Assembly: GCA_900314085.1 (NCBI GenBank)
Contig: OMTX01000027.1
Span: 1 to 49,371 of the forward strand
Reading direction: 5' to 3'
Length of the DNA stretch: 49,371 nucleotides
Source: an uncultured Lachnospiraceae bacterium
Lineage (GTDB): Bacteria; Bacillota; Clostridia; Lachnospirales; Lachnospiraceae
Shown: positions 15,217 to 24,310 of the stretch, in pieces
How positions within the stretch are numbered: the stretch's first letter is position 1
How the letters are laid out: each line of letters starts with the position of its first letter
The notes under the pieces: generated by a model
Databases searched by the model: none
What the model saw: the letters and a program-made list of their open reading frames with translations, nothing else
What the model was told of the DNA's origin: nothing
Position numbers and translations under genes: made by a program

Positions 15217-16365
15217 TCAGCGCACAGTTGTCCCGCTCGCGTCTTCAAACGCAGGATCATACGCCGCCGCATCTTCTTCCGTCTTTCCGGTCAGCTTGAT
15301 GATGCTTTCGCTGATTTCCTTTACCGTAGGCGAGCACTCATGATCCGTCTCGTTGAACAGGTACTGGTACAGCTGCTTGACATTTGATTCCACCGTGCAG
15401 GGAATGACTGCAGCGCCAATGGTCTTCGAGGGTTCGCCGGTCGTCTTCGTGAAAGGATAACCGGCCGTATCAGCAAGCGAATATTCCTTCACTGCAGATG
15501 CCAGTGCGATCAATTCAGCCGCCGTGTAGGAGGTGGAGATATCGTCAAAGGTAGCATCCACGAAATTGTTCAGTTCGATCAGATTTGCCTGCTTGACCTT
15601 TTCAAAGAGCTTCTGCAGGACAATCCGCTGACGGGCAGCCCGGCCGAAATCCATGGAAGAAGTATAGCGCAGACGGCAGTAAGCTGTTGCCTGTACCCCG
15701 TTCACATGCTGAGGGCCTGCCGTCAGATGTCCGCCTTCCCGGCCTGTCACCTTGACGACTTCGTCGATATACTCGTTGATTCCCGGATGCGTGGGGCCGG
15801 GATCAATCTCGTCGTCCGTAATTTCCAGGTCAATGCCGCCCACGGCATCAATGGCTTCCGCGACGGCATTGAAGTCGACCGCGACGAAATCGTGAATGTC
15901 CATATCCAGATTCCGGTTCAGCATATTGATGGCGCCGGTCGCGCCGCCCTTGGCATAGGCATAGTTGCATTTCCGGATCTTGCCGTTCCCGTCCACATCC
16001 GCCAGGGTATCCCTGTAGACGGACACGATACGGATTTCCTTTGTATCATTGTTGATGGAGCAGATCATGACGACATCGGAAAGGCCGCTCGAATAGTTCC
16101 CGTTCGACCGGTTGTCCAAGCCGAAGAAGGCGATATTCGTATAGCCCTTCAGCGTAATCTTCGATTCCTCGCTGATCGGGTTTTCAATCGTCTGTCCGAC
16201 GTCCTGAAAGTCAATCTTCCCGAACTTCAGCATCACAAAAAGGGCAAAGAGCAGAATGACGAGAACGATGATCTCAATGATCAGAAGGATCTTCCGCCTT
16301 CTTCTCCGCTTTGCCTTTCGGGATTTCTTTGTGCTGCCTGTTTTCTTTGCCTCTTCAGCGCTCAT
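15217..16365 (-). CDS. LCP (LytR-CpsA-Psr) family cell-wall glycopolymer ligase
   Basis: LCP proteins transfer lipid-linked glycopolymers onto peptidoglycan at the outer face of the membrane. It has 382 residues from ATG 16365 (SD GAGGAAACG). A Lys/Arg-rich head (about 12-28) precedes one signal-anchor helix (about 29-48). The LCP domain shows AFFGLDNR, SDVVMICSINNDTKEIRIVSVYRD, KCNYAYAKGGATGAINMLNR and the Arg-rich LRYTSSMDFGRAARQRIVLQ. It lies between glmS and the rhamnose/galactofuranose cluster, so that polymer is a likely cargo (inference). Promoter at 16516-16543. Confidence 0.93.
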   Translation of the reverse strand: MSAEEAKKTGSTKKSRKAKRRRRRKILLIIEIIVLVILLFALFVMLKFGKIDFQDVGQTIENPISEESKITLKGYTNIAFFGLDNRSNGNYSSGLSDVVMICSINNDTKEIRIVSVYRDTLADVDGNGKIRKCNYAYAKGGATGAINMLNRNLDMDIHDFVAVDFNAVAEAIDAVGGIDLEITDDEIDPGPTHPGINEYIDEVVKVTGREGGHLTAGPQHVNGVQATAYCRLRYTSSMDFGRAARQRIVLQKLFEKVKQANLIELNNFVDATFDDISTSYTAAELIALASAVKEYSLADTAGYPFTKTTGEPSKTIGAAVIPCTVESNVKQLYQYLFNETDHECSPTVKEISESIIKLTGKTEEDAAAYDPAFEDASGTTVR

Positions 16366-16515
16366 AGCGTTTCCTCGCTTGTATTTGTGAAATATCTGAT
16401 GGGAGCCGACAAGACCGAAGGAATTTCCGCTCCAACACCCCAAACCTGCAGAAGCCAAAAAACATCTGCAGGCGGGCAATTGCTATCCTTTCATTATTAA
16501 CGCAATGACTTCTAC

Positions 16516-16543
16516 ACTATAGCCTGTTTTCCGTCAAAGTCAA
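16516..16543 (-). promoter_or_regulatory. Promoter of the LCP-glmS operon
   Basis: On the minus strand: TTGACT (complement of 16538-16543), 16-bp spacer, TATAGT (complement of 16516-16521). The leader of about 140 bases contains a perfect 8-bp hairpin CCTGCAGA/TCTGCAGG (16445-16452 with 16465-16472). Nothing else was recognised in the gap 16366-16644. Confidence 0.7.
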
Positions 16544-16644
16544 GAATACTTTTGCCCAATGGAAGGCTGCAGAATCCCATGAATTTTCATACAAAATCCG
16601 TGAAACTTTCCGCGCTGCCGGAGGGTACACAACAGGTTTTCCGC

Positions 16645-18003
16645 TCATTCCAGCGTGTAATTCGAAAGCCCCATCGGCAGATTCGGATTATAATAGGGAT
16701 CTCCCCGGCGGATCCGCTTCTTCCACCGGTCAAGAAGAGCGGAGTTCGAATCCCCGCTGCTTTTTAAGTCCTGATGTCCCCGGTATACTGTGACGGCCGG
16801 CTCGTACACGACTCGCCGCCCGGCTGCCGCTGCCTTCAGAAAGAAATCCGTCATGATGTCCCGACCGACCAGCTGGCCATCGAAGCCCCCGCATCGCTCA
16901 TAGAATTTCCGGTCGATGAGGCAGAAGGATAGATCGACTGCCGACACATCCTGGCGAAGGCTGATCCTGCCCCCGTAGCCGGGGCCGAAAACAGACTGCC
17001 CGTGACAGGCAGGGAATGCGACACCGTTTGTGTCAAAGATATAACCGGCATTTTCGACAGAAAGCCCGCTTCCTACAAAACGGCAGCCGACAGCTGCAAC
17101 GCCCGGCTGGTTCAGGCAGCCGAAAAGCCGCTCCACGGCATGGCGGGAAAGGACGCGCACATTTTTGTCCTTCAATAGCAAAAAGCTATCCCGTTTGATA
17201 TCCCAGGCGCCGCCGTCATAGGTGACGCGCACGGTATCCGGCCGGCTTCCTGCCGAAACCCCGGCAGAAATTCCCAAGGCCCGCAGGGAAGCATCCACGA
17301 CAGTAACTGCCTCCCGCATCTTTTTCTTTTCCGTCTCCTTCTGTTCCTTCCGCCAGGCAGCCGCCTCGCCGGGATCGTCGGGCGTCAGACCGTCATCCGG
17401 CCGTATATGGAAAAGAAGCGAGGAAATATGGGAAACTTTTGCCCGACGACCGACCGCCCGGAGCAGGAATTCCCACTCCGGGAAGAAGGAAAGCTCCGTC
17501 CGGAACTTTCCCAGGCCGACAAAAGACGACGCCCGGATGGCAAAGGCAGCCCCGATGTAATTCGTCTGGCGGAGAAGCTCGATATTGAGATCGGATTTGA
17601 AGCGGGGGTTGACACGGTCGCCCCCATCCAGTTCATCGCAGTCCGTGTAGCAGACAGCAAAGCCCTGCTCCTTTTGCGCTTCGGCGGCGATCAGGGACAA
17701 GGCATTGGATGAAAGGCGGTCATGCTGACCGTGCAGCACATAGTACTGCCCCCGTGCCGTATCGATTGCGTAATTGTAAGCCCAGGCCCTTCCGGCCGGG
17801 CGGCGGAGATGGCGGTAAATGATCCGGGGATCGTCGGGAAAAAATTCAGACACAATCCGCGAAAGATCCGTGCCCGGATTTTCATCGATGATAATGAGTT
17901 CAAAAGCCGGGTAATCCTGGGCAACGACAGACTCAATACAGTCGCGGAAATAGACGCGGTTCGTACGCGATGCATATATTATGATTGAAAACAGTATATC
18001 CAC
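16645..18003 (-). CDS. Glycosyltransferase family 2 protein
   Basis: 452 residues. The GT-A fold starts at once (FSIIIYASRTNRVYFRDCIESVVAQDY, FELIIIDENPGTD) and continues with NYAIDTARGQYYVLHGQHDRLSSNAL, where HGQHD replaces the usual DxD metal site. The C-terminal half holds a second GT2-like module (GYIFDTNGVAFP, CLIDRKFYERCGGFDGQLVGRDIMTDFFLKA) as in two-part rhamnan or O-antigen transferases. The start is GTG at 18003. It is the last gene of the polysaccharide cluster, 54 bases after the sugar transferase gene. Donor and acceptor are unknown. Confidence 0.85.
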   Translation of the reverse strand: MDILFSIIIYASRTNRVYFRDCIESVVAQDYPAFELIIIDENPGTDLSRIVSEFFPDDPRIIYRHLRRPAGRAWAYNYAIDTARGQYYVLHGQHDRLSSNALSLIAAEAQKEQGFAVCYTDCDELDGGDRVNPRFKSDLNIELLRQTNYIGAAFAIRASSFVGLGKFRTELSFFPEWEFLLRAVGRRAKVSHISSLLFHIRPDDGLTPDDPGEAAAWRKEQKETEKKKMREAVTVVDASLRALGISAGVSAGSRPDTVRVTYDGGAWDIKRDSFLLLKDKNVRVLSRHAVERLFGCLNQPGVAAVGCRFVGSGLSVENAGYIFDTNGVAFPACHGQSVFGPGYGGRISLRQDVSAVDLSFCLIDRKFYERCGGFDGQLVGRDIMTDFFLKAAAAGRRVVYEPAVTVYRGHQDLKSSGDSNSALLDRWKKRIRRGDPYYNPNLPMGLSNYTLE

Positions 18004-18057
18004 CGTTCACCGCCATTTCATTCGCATTTGTCTCCGCTCGGCCGAAAGGCAAATCAT

Positions 18058-19482
18058 CTACATGCTGCCCTTCCCGGAAAACACCACGCCGATGGTCTTG
18101 AATATAATTTTGATATCAAGACCGACAGACCAGTTGGCGATGTATTCGGTATCGAGCGCCACGACCTCTTCGAAGTCCCTGATGTCCGACCGGCCGCTCG
18201 TCTGCCACATACCGGTGAGGCCGGGCTTGATTGCCAGACGGGCCTTGTGGTGATACTGGTAGTTCTCAAATTCCTCCTCGGTCGGCGGCCGCGTCCCGAC
18301 AAGGGACATGTCCCCCTTCAGAACATTCCAGAACTGGGGAAGTTCGTCGATGGAATACTTCCTCATGAAATGACCGACCGGTATGATGCGGGGATCATTT
18401 TCCATCTTGAACATATTGCCCTGCATCTCATTCTGGGCAGCCAGAAGCGCCTGCTCCTTGTCTGCCCCAACCCGCATCGTGCGGAACTTGTAGAAGGCAA
18501 AGCGGCGGCCGTTCTTGCCGATTCGCGTCGACTTGTAAAAAACCGGTCCCGGCGACTGATGCTTGATGATGGGGGCAAAAATCAGGAAAGCGATTCCGCA
18601 GAAAAGGAGACCGACCAGACTGCCGACGATGTCGCCCAGACGCTTGATGAAGGCCTGGCGGACAGAAGCCACCTTCATGGAGGACGTCAGCACAATATAA
18701 TTGGCATAACGTTCCAGGAGGTTGTTCGACAGGATCATGTTCGAATAGACGAGGCTGGTGTGAACCGTAACGCCCAGCTCGATGAGTTCTGCTGCCAGTG
18801 CCTCCGAGGACGCCCTCGTATTTCCGTCAATGAAGACCTCATCGACGACGTTCTCCCGGACATAGTTCAGAAAGTTGTCCGCATTGGAAACCACCTGCAC
18901 GCCTTCGATCGTTTCTCCTGTCCTGTCCGCGTCAACGACAACAGCTCCGGTGATTTTGAAATCACTATAGCGATTGTGGGAAAGGTCGTGCAGACAGCGC
19001 TCTACATTATCATTTTCACAGACGACCAGCATCTGCGCCTTGTTGACGTCGTCGAGCTTGCGCTTTCTTATGACACGTTTCCAGCTGACACGGAATCCGT
19101 AGACGAAGACTATGGACAGGCCCAGATAGGTATAGAGCAGGGAACGGGAATAGTATTCGGACTGGCGGGTGGAATACATATAGATCAGCATCCCGGCAAA
19201 AACACCGATACAATGCGTCACTGCTGCCCGGAATTCCTGATATTTGTTCCGCCGCAGAATGCCGTTATAGGATTCGGCGAAGAATACAATGAAAATGTCC
19301 AGAAGAATGATGACTGCAGCCAGATTCTGGTAGGCATCCCCGAAAAACTGCTCGTCTGTCAGAAGAAAGGCTCCGTGAAAACGGATGGCATATGCAATTA
19401 TCAGGGCGGCCAGGAGACCGACGATATCGAACAGGATAAAGTCCAGGTGCTTCACCCAGCTCCGCTTTTGACCTCTATACAT
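18058..19482 (-). CDS. Polyprenyl-phosphate sugar-1-phosphate transferase (bacterial sugar transferase, WbaP/CpsE type)
   Basis: Starts polysaccharide synthesis by moving a sugar-1-phosphate from a UDP-sugar to undecaprenyl phosphate. It has 474 residues. Four N-terminal membrane helices and a Rossmann-like region (about 130-260) are followed by the catalytic domain: IKRLGDIVGSLVGLL, GPVFYKSTRIGKNGRRFAFYKFRTM, the DELPQFWNVLKGDMSLVGTRP signature and KPGLTGMWQTSGRSD. It is the priming enzyme of the surrounding rhamnose/galactofuranose cluster. The gene is 24 bases after the pyrophosphorylase gene. Confidence 0.95.
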   Translation of the reverse strand: MYRGQKRSWVKHLDFILFDIVGLLAALIIAYAIRFHGAFLLTDEQFFGDAYQNLAAVIILLDIFIVFFAESYNGILRRNKYQEFRAAVTHCIGVFAGMLIYMYSTRQSEYYSRSLLYTYLGLSIVFVYGFRVSWKRVIRKRKLDDVNKAQMLVVCENDNVERCLHDLSHNRYSDFKITGAVVVDADRTGETIEGVQVVSNADNFLNYVRENVVDEVFIDGNTRASSEALAAELIELGVTVHTSLVYSNMILSNNLLERYANYIVLTSSMKVASVRQAFIKRLGDIVGSLVGLLFCGIAFLIFAPIIKHQSPGPVFYKSTRIGKNGRRFAFYKFRTMRVGADKEQALLAAQNEMQGNMFKMENDPRIIPVGHFMRKYSIDELPQFWNVLKGDMSLVGTRPPTEEEFENYQYHHKARLAIKPGLTGMWQTSGRSDIRDFEEVVALDTEYIANWSVGLDIKIIFKTIGVVFSGKGSM

Positions 19483-19506
19483 ACCGTTTCACCAAACAAG
19501 GCCCTG

Positions 19507-20733
19507 TCACAGACGGAAGCCGTTTTTCTTCATCAGCTCCCGGGAAGAATCCAGGGAGTCCCGTCCGTGCAGATTCTTGATCGGGGCAAATTCTTTTTCG
19601 CGGACGACTTCAAACGCAAGCGTATCGTTCATCATCCGGATCATGTCAACTACGAGCGTTTCGAACTTGTAGCCGTTTTCCTTTTCCGGCTGCACGAGCT
19701 TTCCGTCCGCATCCATATAGGGAATCTTCTTTTCCACCACATGAACCGGCAGCTTCCGGTCAACAATCCGCTCTAAGGCATCGACGCGGAAGAGATAGTT
19801 CAGAATCACGCCGAAAGCATAGGCAAGCTCCCCGTCCGCTGTCCTTTCCGTCTGCATCTCGGGCGTCATTTCATAATATTCAACGATGGACGGTTTCCCG
19901 TCATCCCGGCAGAGAACGCCAAGCTTCTCGTCGGGAGAGTTCTTCCGGATGACCTTGCTTCCACTCTCCGCGCCGGACAGAATCGTAGCTCCGACAAAGA
20001 CCGGATCGCAGATCTGCTGCAGGGGATTGTCAACGGCAAAAATATTGATCCACTCAATTCCGCTCCGATGGATTTCCGTCAGGAAGCCTGCTTTTTTCAG
20101 CGACGCAAACCAGCCGCCGTTTCCGTTCGGGGAAGTGGCGAGCCGACCGGGGCCTTCCAGCAGAAGCTTCCCATCGTAATCGACCGCTGCTGCCATCTGC
20201 TGCACAAAGAAATGTACCCGATCCTCCGGATAGCCGAAAAAGAGATGTTCTTTGAAAAAGGCGCGCGTATCGGCATCGTTTTTTTCCGATGTCATGATGT
20301 AAAGGGGAATGACTGTCCCGCAGGAATCCGCCACCCGTTTCAGATTGTTCACAAGGCACTCGAAAAGGTAGAGCGTCCGGTTTTCCCCGACATTGAGTTC
20401 TCCCTTGGGGCGGTCAAGTCCGAGCCGCGTGCCCATGCCGCCGGCCAACAGGAGGGCAGCCACCTTTCCTTCCGCGATTGCCTTCTTCCCGACAGCCTCG
20501 AATTCTCCGCGCCGGGAAGCAATTTCACCTGTATCGACAGCCTCCATCGGCGAAAGAAGGCCATGGGAGACGCCGCCCTGTCGGCCGGCCTCAGCCAGGA
20601 CATCGAAGTCCAGGTCTCCGATCTGGGAAAGCAAACCTGCCTGCTGCTCCGCCGTCAGTCGATCAAATCCATTCAGAATGTGCACCTGCCCGTGGGCTTT
20701 GAGCAGCTTGTCCGCCTCATCATAGCTTAACAC
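19507..20733 (-). CDS. UDP-sugar pyrophosphorylase (UDPGP family; UDP-N-acetylhexosamine or UDP-glucose type)
   Basis: 408 residues of the eukaryotic-like UDPGP family, which forms UDP-sugars from UTP and sugar-1-phosphate. The nucleotide-binding loop LLLAGGMGTRLGLDRPKGEL is near residue 97. Other family features are LYIMTSEKNDADTRAFF, FFVQQMAAAVDYDGKLLL, the GNGGWFASLKKAGFL substrate loop and FAVDNPLQQICDPVFVG. The sequence suggests UDP-GlcNAc/GalNAc pyrophosphorylase more than UDP-glucose, but this is not certain. The start is GTG at 20733 and overlaps gtrA by 14 bases. It would supply the UDP-sugar for the priming transferase downstream. Confidence 0.88.
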   Translation of the reverse strand: MLSYDEADKLLKAHGQVHILNGFDRLTAEQQAGLLSQIGDLDFDVLAEAGRQGGVSHGLLSPMEAVDTGEIASRRGEFEAVGKKAIAEGKVAALLLAGGMGTRLGLDRPKGELNVGENRTLYLFECLVNNLKRVADSCGTVIPLYIMTSEKNDADTRAFFKEHLFFGYPEDRVHFFVQQMAAAVDYDGKLLLEGPGRLATSPNGNGGWFASLKKAGFLTEIHRSGIEWINIFAVDNPLQQICDPVFVGATILSGAESGSKVIRKNSPDEKLGVLCRDDGKPSIVEYYEMTPEMQTERTADGELAYAFGVILNYLFRVDALERIVDRKLPVHVVEKKIPYMDADGKLVQPEKENGYKFETLVVDMIRMMNDTLAFEVVREKEFAPIKNLHGRDSLDSSRELMKKNGFRL

Positions 20734-21301
20734 TGTGTATTCTCTCCTTTAGCCGAAGAATCCGCATCCGCGACTGTTTTTCGTACATACTGTCCAGCTC
20801 GTCCAGCTTCTTTTCCTCCGGTGTCGTCTTCTTCCGGAAGACAATGAGCTTGCTGAAGACATAGTTCAGCGTCACGACGATGAACTGGGCAAGCAGCTTC
20901 ACTGTCATGTTCGGGAAATTCAAAATTTCCACGAGCACGATCAGCATGACCTCTTCTATGATCAGGGTGAGAAAGCGCGCCCCGGTAAAGGACCATAGCT
21001 GCATCAGAAAGGCAAAGAAGCCCTTCCTGTGCTTGGGGAAAACCCACCGCCTGTTTGTCAGGAAGGCAAAGAGGGTGGAAAACACCCAGGATGCCGCATT
21101 TCCCAAAGCAATCGGCCAGGCAAGCGTCTCCGTAAAAAGGGCGTACGTCGTCAGCGCCACAATGAAGGTGCCCAGGCCGAAGAGGCCGTACATCATGAGT
21201 TCCTTCATGCGGTAGTAGAGGGGAATGATCACCCGGGTTCCCCTGTACTTTCTGAAGACCGCATTGAAGATGCGGTCCATGAAATCATTGACCTCAATCA
21301 C
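20720..21301 (-). CDS. GtrA-family membrane protein
   Basis: 193 residues with four membrane helices (LMMYGLFGLGTFIVALTTYALF, IALGNAASWVFSTLFAFLTNRRWVF, then FTGARFLTLIIEEVMLIVLVEI and LLAQFIVVTLNYVFSKLIVF). The NRRWVF and LNYVFSKLIVF motifs mark the GtrA family, thought to flip or handle polyprenyl-linked sugars. A long basic C-terminal tail follows. The start is probably GTG at 21301; an ATG at MDRIF is the alternative. It overlaps the pyrophosphorylase gene and is the only candidate lipid-sugar flipping protein in the cluster. Confidence 0.9.
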   Translation of the reverse strand: MIEVNDFMDRIFNAVFRKYRGTRVIIPLYYRMKELMMYGLFGLGTFIVALTTYALFTETLAWPIALGNAASWVFSTLFAFLTNRRWVFPKHRKGFFAFLMQLWSFTGARFLTLIIEEVMLIVLVEILNFPNMTVKLLAQFIVVTLNYVFSKLIVFRKKTTPEEKKLDELDSMYEKQSRMRILRLKERIHSVKL

Positions 21302-21311
21302 AAGGAGATCC

Positions 21312-21893
21312 TTACTTCATGCCCTTTTTGGCAAGGTAGTCCTGATAGGACCAGTTGACACGGTCCTTGTCGGAGAGGATGAGATCATCCGGCCCGACGC
21401 CTTCCGGGAAGGGCCACTCAACAGCAATGTCCGGATCGTTCCACATGAGGCCGCCCTCGTCGTTCGGGTGATAGAAATCCGTCACCTTGTAGCAGAATTC
21501 CGCATAATCGGAAAGCACGAGGAAGCCGTGGGCGAAGTTCTTCGGAATCAGGAACTGCTTCTTGTTCTCCGCGGAAAGACGGACGCCGAACCACTTACCG
21601 AAGGTCTTCGAGCCCTCGCGCAGGTCAACAGCTACGTCAAAAACTTCGCCGACGATGACGCGGACCAGCTTGTCCTGGGGGTAGTTGATCTGGAAATGCA
21701 GGCCCCGGAGCACGCCCTTCTTCGAAGCGCTCTGGTTGTCCTGAACGAAATCATAGTGCAGGCCGGCCTTCTCCATGTCCTGCTCATTGTATGTCTCCAT
21801 GAAGTAGCCGCGCGCATCGCCGAATACCTTGGGCTCAATGACGCAGAGTCCCTCGATTCCGCCGCAGTCCTTTGTAACATTTATCTCTCCCAT
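21312..21893 (-). CDS. rfbC: dTDP-4-dehydrorhamnose 3,5-epimerase
   Basis: Third step of dTDP-L-rhamnose synthesis. It has 193 residues of the RmlC cupin family: GYFMETYNEQDMEKAG, FVQDNQSASKKGVLRGLHFQ (catalytic His in LRGLHFQ), KTFGKWFGVRLSAENKKQFLIPKNFAHGF, and the Tyr-containing YKVTDFYHPNDEGGLMWNDPDI. The ATG at 21893 follows an AGGAG site seven bases upstream; the open frame further upstream runs into the repeat at 21912-21976. It is ten bases upstream of gtrA. Confidence 0.96.
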   Translation of the reverse strand: MGEINVTKDCGGIEGLCVIEPKVFGDARGYFMETYNEQDMEKAGLHYDFVQDNQSASKKGVLRGLHFQINYPQDKLVRVIVGEVFDVAVDLREGSKTFGKWFGVRLSAENKKQFLIPKNFAHGFLVLSDYAEFCYKVTDFYHPNDEGGLMWNDPDIAVEWPFPEGVGPDDLILSDKDRVNWSYQDYLAKKGMK

Positions 21894-21911
21894 TGTCTTC
21901 TCCTGTCTATC

Positions 21912-21976
21912 GTATCTATTCTGGCGCCCCTGCTCGGATTTCTGCGAAATCCCCGTTGCCGGGGCTGAATAGATAC
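21912..21976. repeat. MITE-like palindromic element, short form (65 bp)
   Basis: Ends GTATCTATTC (21912-21921) and GAATAGATAC (21967-21976) form a perfect 10-bp inverted repeat. Its interior, read on the minus strand, runs from CGGCAACG through GGATTTCG to AGAAATCCGAG, matching the inner hairpin of 12740-12894. It lies between rfbC and rfbA. Confidence 0.75.
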
Positions 21977-21978
21977 AC

Positions 21979-22015
21979 ATTCTGCATAATGAACTATGAA
22001 TTAATTATGCAGAAT
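21979..22015. repeat. AT-rich inverted repeat
   Basis: ATTCTGCATAAT (21979-21990) and ATTATGCAGAAT (22004-22015) form a perfect 12-bp stem around a 13-base loop. A third TTATGCA follows at about 22019. It directly adjoins the palindromic element at 21912-21976 and ends just before the rfbA stop at 22031. It has no T tract of terminator type. Confidence 0.65.
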
Positions 22016-22030
22016 GAATTATGCATTTTC

Positions 22031-22909
22031 TTAGAGCCCCTCGGCAACCTCCAGGATGTACTTCCCGTACTCCGTCTTCTTCAGGGCGTCGCCGAGCTTT
22101 ACGAGCTGGTCGCGATCAATGAAGCCGCGCTTGTAGGCAATTTCCTCGATGCAGGAAACATAGAGCCCCTGCCGCTTCTGGAAAGTTGCCACGAAATTTG
22201 CCGCCGAAAGCAGCATATCCGGGTTTCCTGTATCGAGCCAGGCAAAGCCGCGCCCCAAGGTCTCTACATGGAGACTGCCCCGCGAGAGGTATTCATTGTT
22301 CACCGCAGTGATTTCCAGCTCACCGCGGGCGGAAGGTTTGATGGTCTTTGCAATCGCTACGACGTCATTGTCGTAGAAATAGAGGCCGGGAACCGCATAG
22401 TTTGACTTGGGCTTTTCCGGCTTTTCCTCGATGGAGATGGCCTTTCCGCTTTCATCGAATTCGACAACACCGTATTCGCGCGGATCGCGGACGTAGTAGC
22501 CGAAGATCGTCGCGCCGGGCGTCGATTCCGTGCGGGCTGCCGTATCGCGAAGAACCTTCGAAAAGCTCTGCCCGTAGAAGATATTGTCGCCAAGCACCAG
22601 GGCGCAGGCATCATTTCCGATGAACTTCTCACCGATGATGAAGGCCTCGGCAAGTCCGTTCGGTGCCTCCTGGACCGCATACTGAATATCCATGCCCAGC
22701 TGGCTGCCGTCACCGAGGAGCTCCCGGAATACGGGCAGGTCGCGGGGTGTCGATATGATCAGGACCTCCCGGATGCCGGCAAGCATCAGGGTGGAAAGAG
22801 GATAATAGATCATGGGCTTGTCGTAAACCGGCATGATCTGCTTCGAAACCGCCTTTGTCAGCGGGTACAGCCGCGTCCCGCTTCCGCCTGCGAGGATAAT
22901 TCCCTTCAT
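22031..22909 (-). CDS. rfbA: Glucose-1-phosphate thymidylyltransferase
   Basis: First step of dTDP-L-rhamnose synthesis: glucose-1-P plus dTTP gives dTDP-glucose. It has 292 residues, the usual length. Motifs: [75 protein letters not shown] and [12 protein letters not shown]. The start ATG at 22909 is preceded by AAAGGAG. The gene has its own promoter at 23032-23060, so the rfbA-to-GT2 segment can be transcribed separately from the upstream rfbD-rfbB-glf segment. Confidence 0.97.
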   Translation of the reverse strand: MKGIILAGGSGTRLYPLTKAVSKQIMPVYDKPMIYYPLSTLMLAGIREVLIISTPRDLPVFRELLGDGSQLGMDIQYAVQEAPNGLAEAFIIGEKFIGNDACALVLGDNIFYGQSFSKVLRDTAARTESTPGATIFGYYVRDPREYGVVEFDESGKAISIEEKPEKPKSNYAVPGLYFYDNDVVAIAKTIKPSARGELEITAVNNEYLSRGSLHVETLGRGFAWLDTGNPDMLLSAANFVATFQKRQGLYVSCIEEIAYKRGFIDRDQLVKLGDALKKTEYGKYILEVAEGL

Positions 22910-23031
22910 TGTCTTTCTCCTTTGAAAAACTGAAAATCCTGTTCAGAAAGCCCGCGTATGGATGCCGTCATCCGGCGTGAGTTCCTGTTTTGGCGCAAAA
23001 AAAGTTACACAATGCTCAGTACGAATGCAAC

Positions 23032-23060
23032 ATTATAGCAACATTCCCCGATACTTTCAA
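23032..23060 (-). promoter_or_regulatory. Internal promoter upstream of rfbA
   Basis: On the minus strand: TTGAAA (complement of 23055-23060), 17-bp spacer, TATAAT (complement of 23032-23037) with an extended TGC before it. It gives a leader of about 115 bases before rfbA and divides the polysaccharide cluster into two transcription units. Confidence 0.75.
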
Positions 23061-23094
23061 ATCCACACGCGTTGCGTCACCCTCCCGGGCCGGA

Positions 23095-24216
23095 TCAAAA
23101 CTCGGCATCGGCAAGATTCAGTGCCTCCGCAATGACCTGGTCCATATTGTAATAGCGGTAGGTGCCCAGGCGGCCGCCGAAGATGACGTTCTTTTCCTCC
23201 CTGGCCTTGTCGTAGTAGCGGTCGTAAAGGTTTCCGTTCGTCTCGTCATTGACCGGATAATAGGGTTCGACGCCGGGCTTCCACTCTGAGGAATACTCCC
23301 TGGAAATGATGGTGGTCGGCGTGTCCTGGAATTCGAAATGCTTGTGTTCGATGATCCGCGTATAGGGAACCGCCGCATCCGTATAGTTCACGACCGCATT
23401 GCCCTGGAAGTCCTCCATGGGAAGCTCCTCCGTCTCGAAGCGGACCGACCGGTACTGGAGGGGACCATAGCAGTAGTCATAGTATTCGTCAATCTGCCCC
23501 GTGTAGACAAGGCGCTTGTAGGAAACTTCCGTTCCGTCACCCAAACGGTTTCCCCTTTTCCGGAACTCGAGGAAGTCCTCATTCAGCTTCACATCGCTTT
23601 CATCGAGGAGCGCCCGGGCAATCTCCGTATAGCCGCCCATCGGGATGCCCTGAAAGCGGTCATTGAAATAATTATTATCATAGATGAAACGAAGGGGCAG
23701 GCGCCTGATAATGAAGGCGGGAAGCTCACTGCAGGGACGCCCCCACTGCTTTTCGGTATACCCCTTGATCAGCTTCTCGTAGACATCCGTGCCGACGAGG
23801 GACAGAGCCTGCTCTTCGAGGTTCTTCGGGTTTTCGATATGAAGATCCCTGATCTGGGATGCGATGATGTCTTTCGCCTCCTGCGGCGTGCGGATGCCCC
23901 ACATCTTTGAGAAGGTGTTCATATTGAAGGGGAGATTATAGAGCTCGTCCCTGTAGACCGCGATCGGGCTGTTGATATAATTGTTGAATTCAGCGAAATG
24001 ATTGACGAACTCCCAAACTCTTTTGTCAGACGTATGAAAAATATGGGCGCCGTAGACATGGACATCGATGCCGTGCCGGGGCTCAGTGTAGGCATTCCCG
24101 GCGATATGGTTCCGCCGATCAAGAACAAGGCAGCGTTTCCCCGCCTTCGCCGCCCTATAGGCAAAGACCGCGCCGAAGAGTCCTGCGCCGACAATCAGGT
24201 AATCATAATTTTCCAT
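23095..24216 (-). CDS. glf: UDP-galactopyranose mutase
   Basis: A flavoenzyme turning UDP-galactopyranose into UDP-galactofuranose. It has 373 residues. FAD-binding motif DYLIVGAGLFGAVFAYRAA at the N-terminus, then IAGNAYTEPRHGIDVHVYGAHIFHTSD, NLPFNMNTFSKMWG, EKLIKGYTEKQWGR, IPMGGYTEI, and the C-terminal GRLGTYRYYNMDQVI. The ATG at 24216 has an AAAGGAA site; an ATG eight codons upstream has none. It shows that galactofuranose is part of the glycan made by this cluster. Confidence 0.97.
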   Translation of the reverse strand: MENYDYLIVGAGLFGAVFAYRAAKAGKRCLVLDRRNHIAGNAYTEPRHGIDVHVYGAHIFHTSDKRVWEFVNHFAEFNNYINSPIAVYRDELYNLPFNMNTFSKMWGIRTPQEAKDIIASQIRDLHIENPKNLEEQALSLVGTDVYEKLIKGYTEKQWGRPCSELPAFIIRRLPLRFIYDNNYFNDRFQGIPMGGYTEIARALLDESDVKLNEDFLEFRKRGNRLGDGTEVSYKRLVYTGQIDEYYDYCYGPLQYRSVRFETEELPMEDFQGNAVVNYTDAAVPYTRIIEHKHFEFQDTPTTIISREYSSEWKPGVEPYYPVNDETNGNLYDRYYDKAREEKNVIFGGRLGTYRYYNMDQVIAEALNLADAEF

Positions 24217-24310
24217 ATCATTCCTTTCCGTGCCTGTCATATACCCGCGGGAAATTCATAAAACAGCTTTTGCACCCGGGGACGAAATACCGCGGTTTCC
24301 CTCGATAAGC

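Noticed and set aside
16741..16755. tRNA T-loop-like sequence GTTCGAATCC
   Set aside because: It lies inside the GT2 coding region, with no acceptor or anticodon arms around it.
18028..19776. 582-codon plus-strand open frame opposite the sugar transferase
   Set aside because: It is a shadow of codon bias on the opposite strand; the minus-strand gene has clear catalytic motifs and this frame has none.
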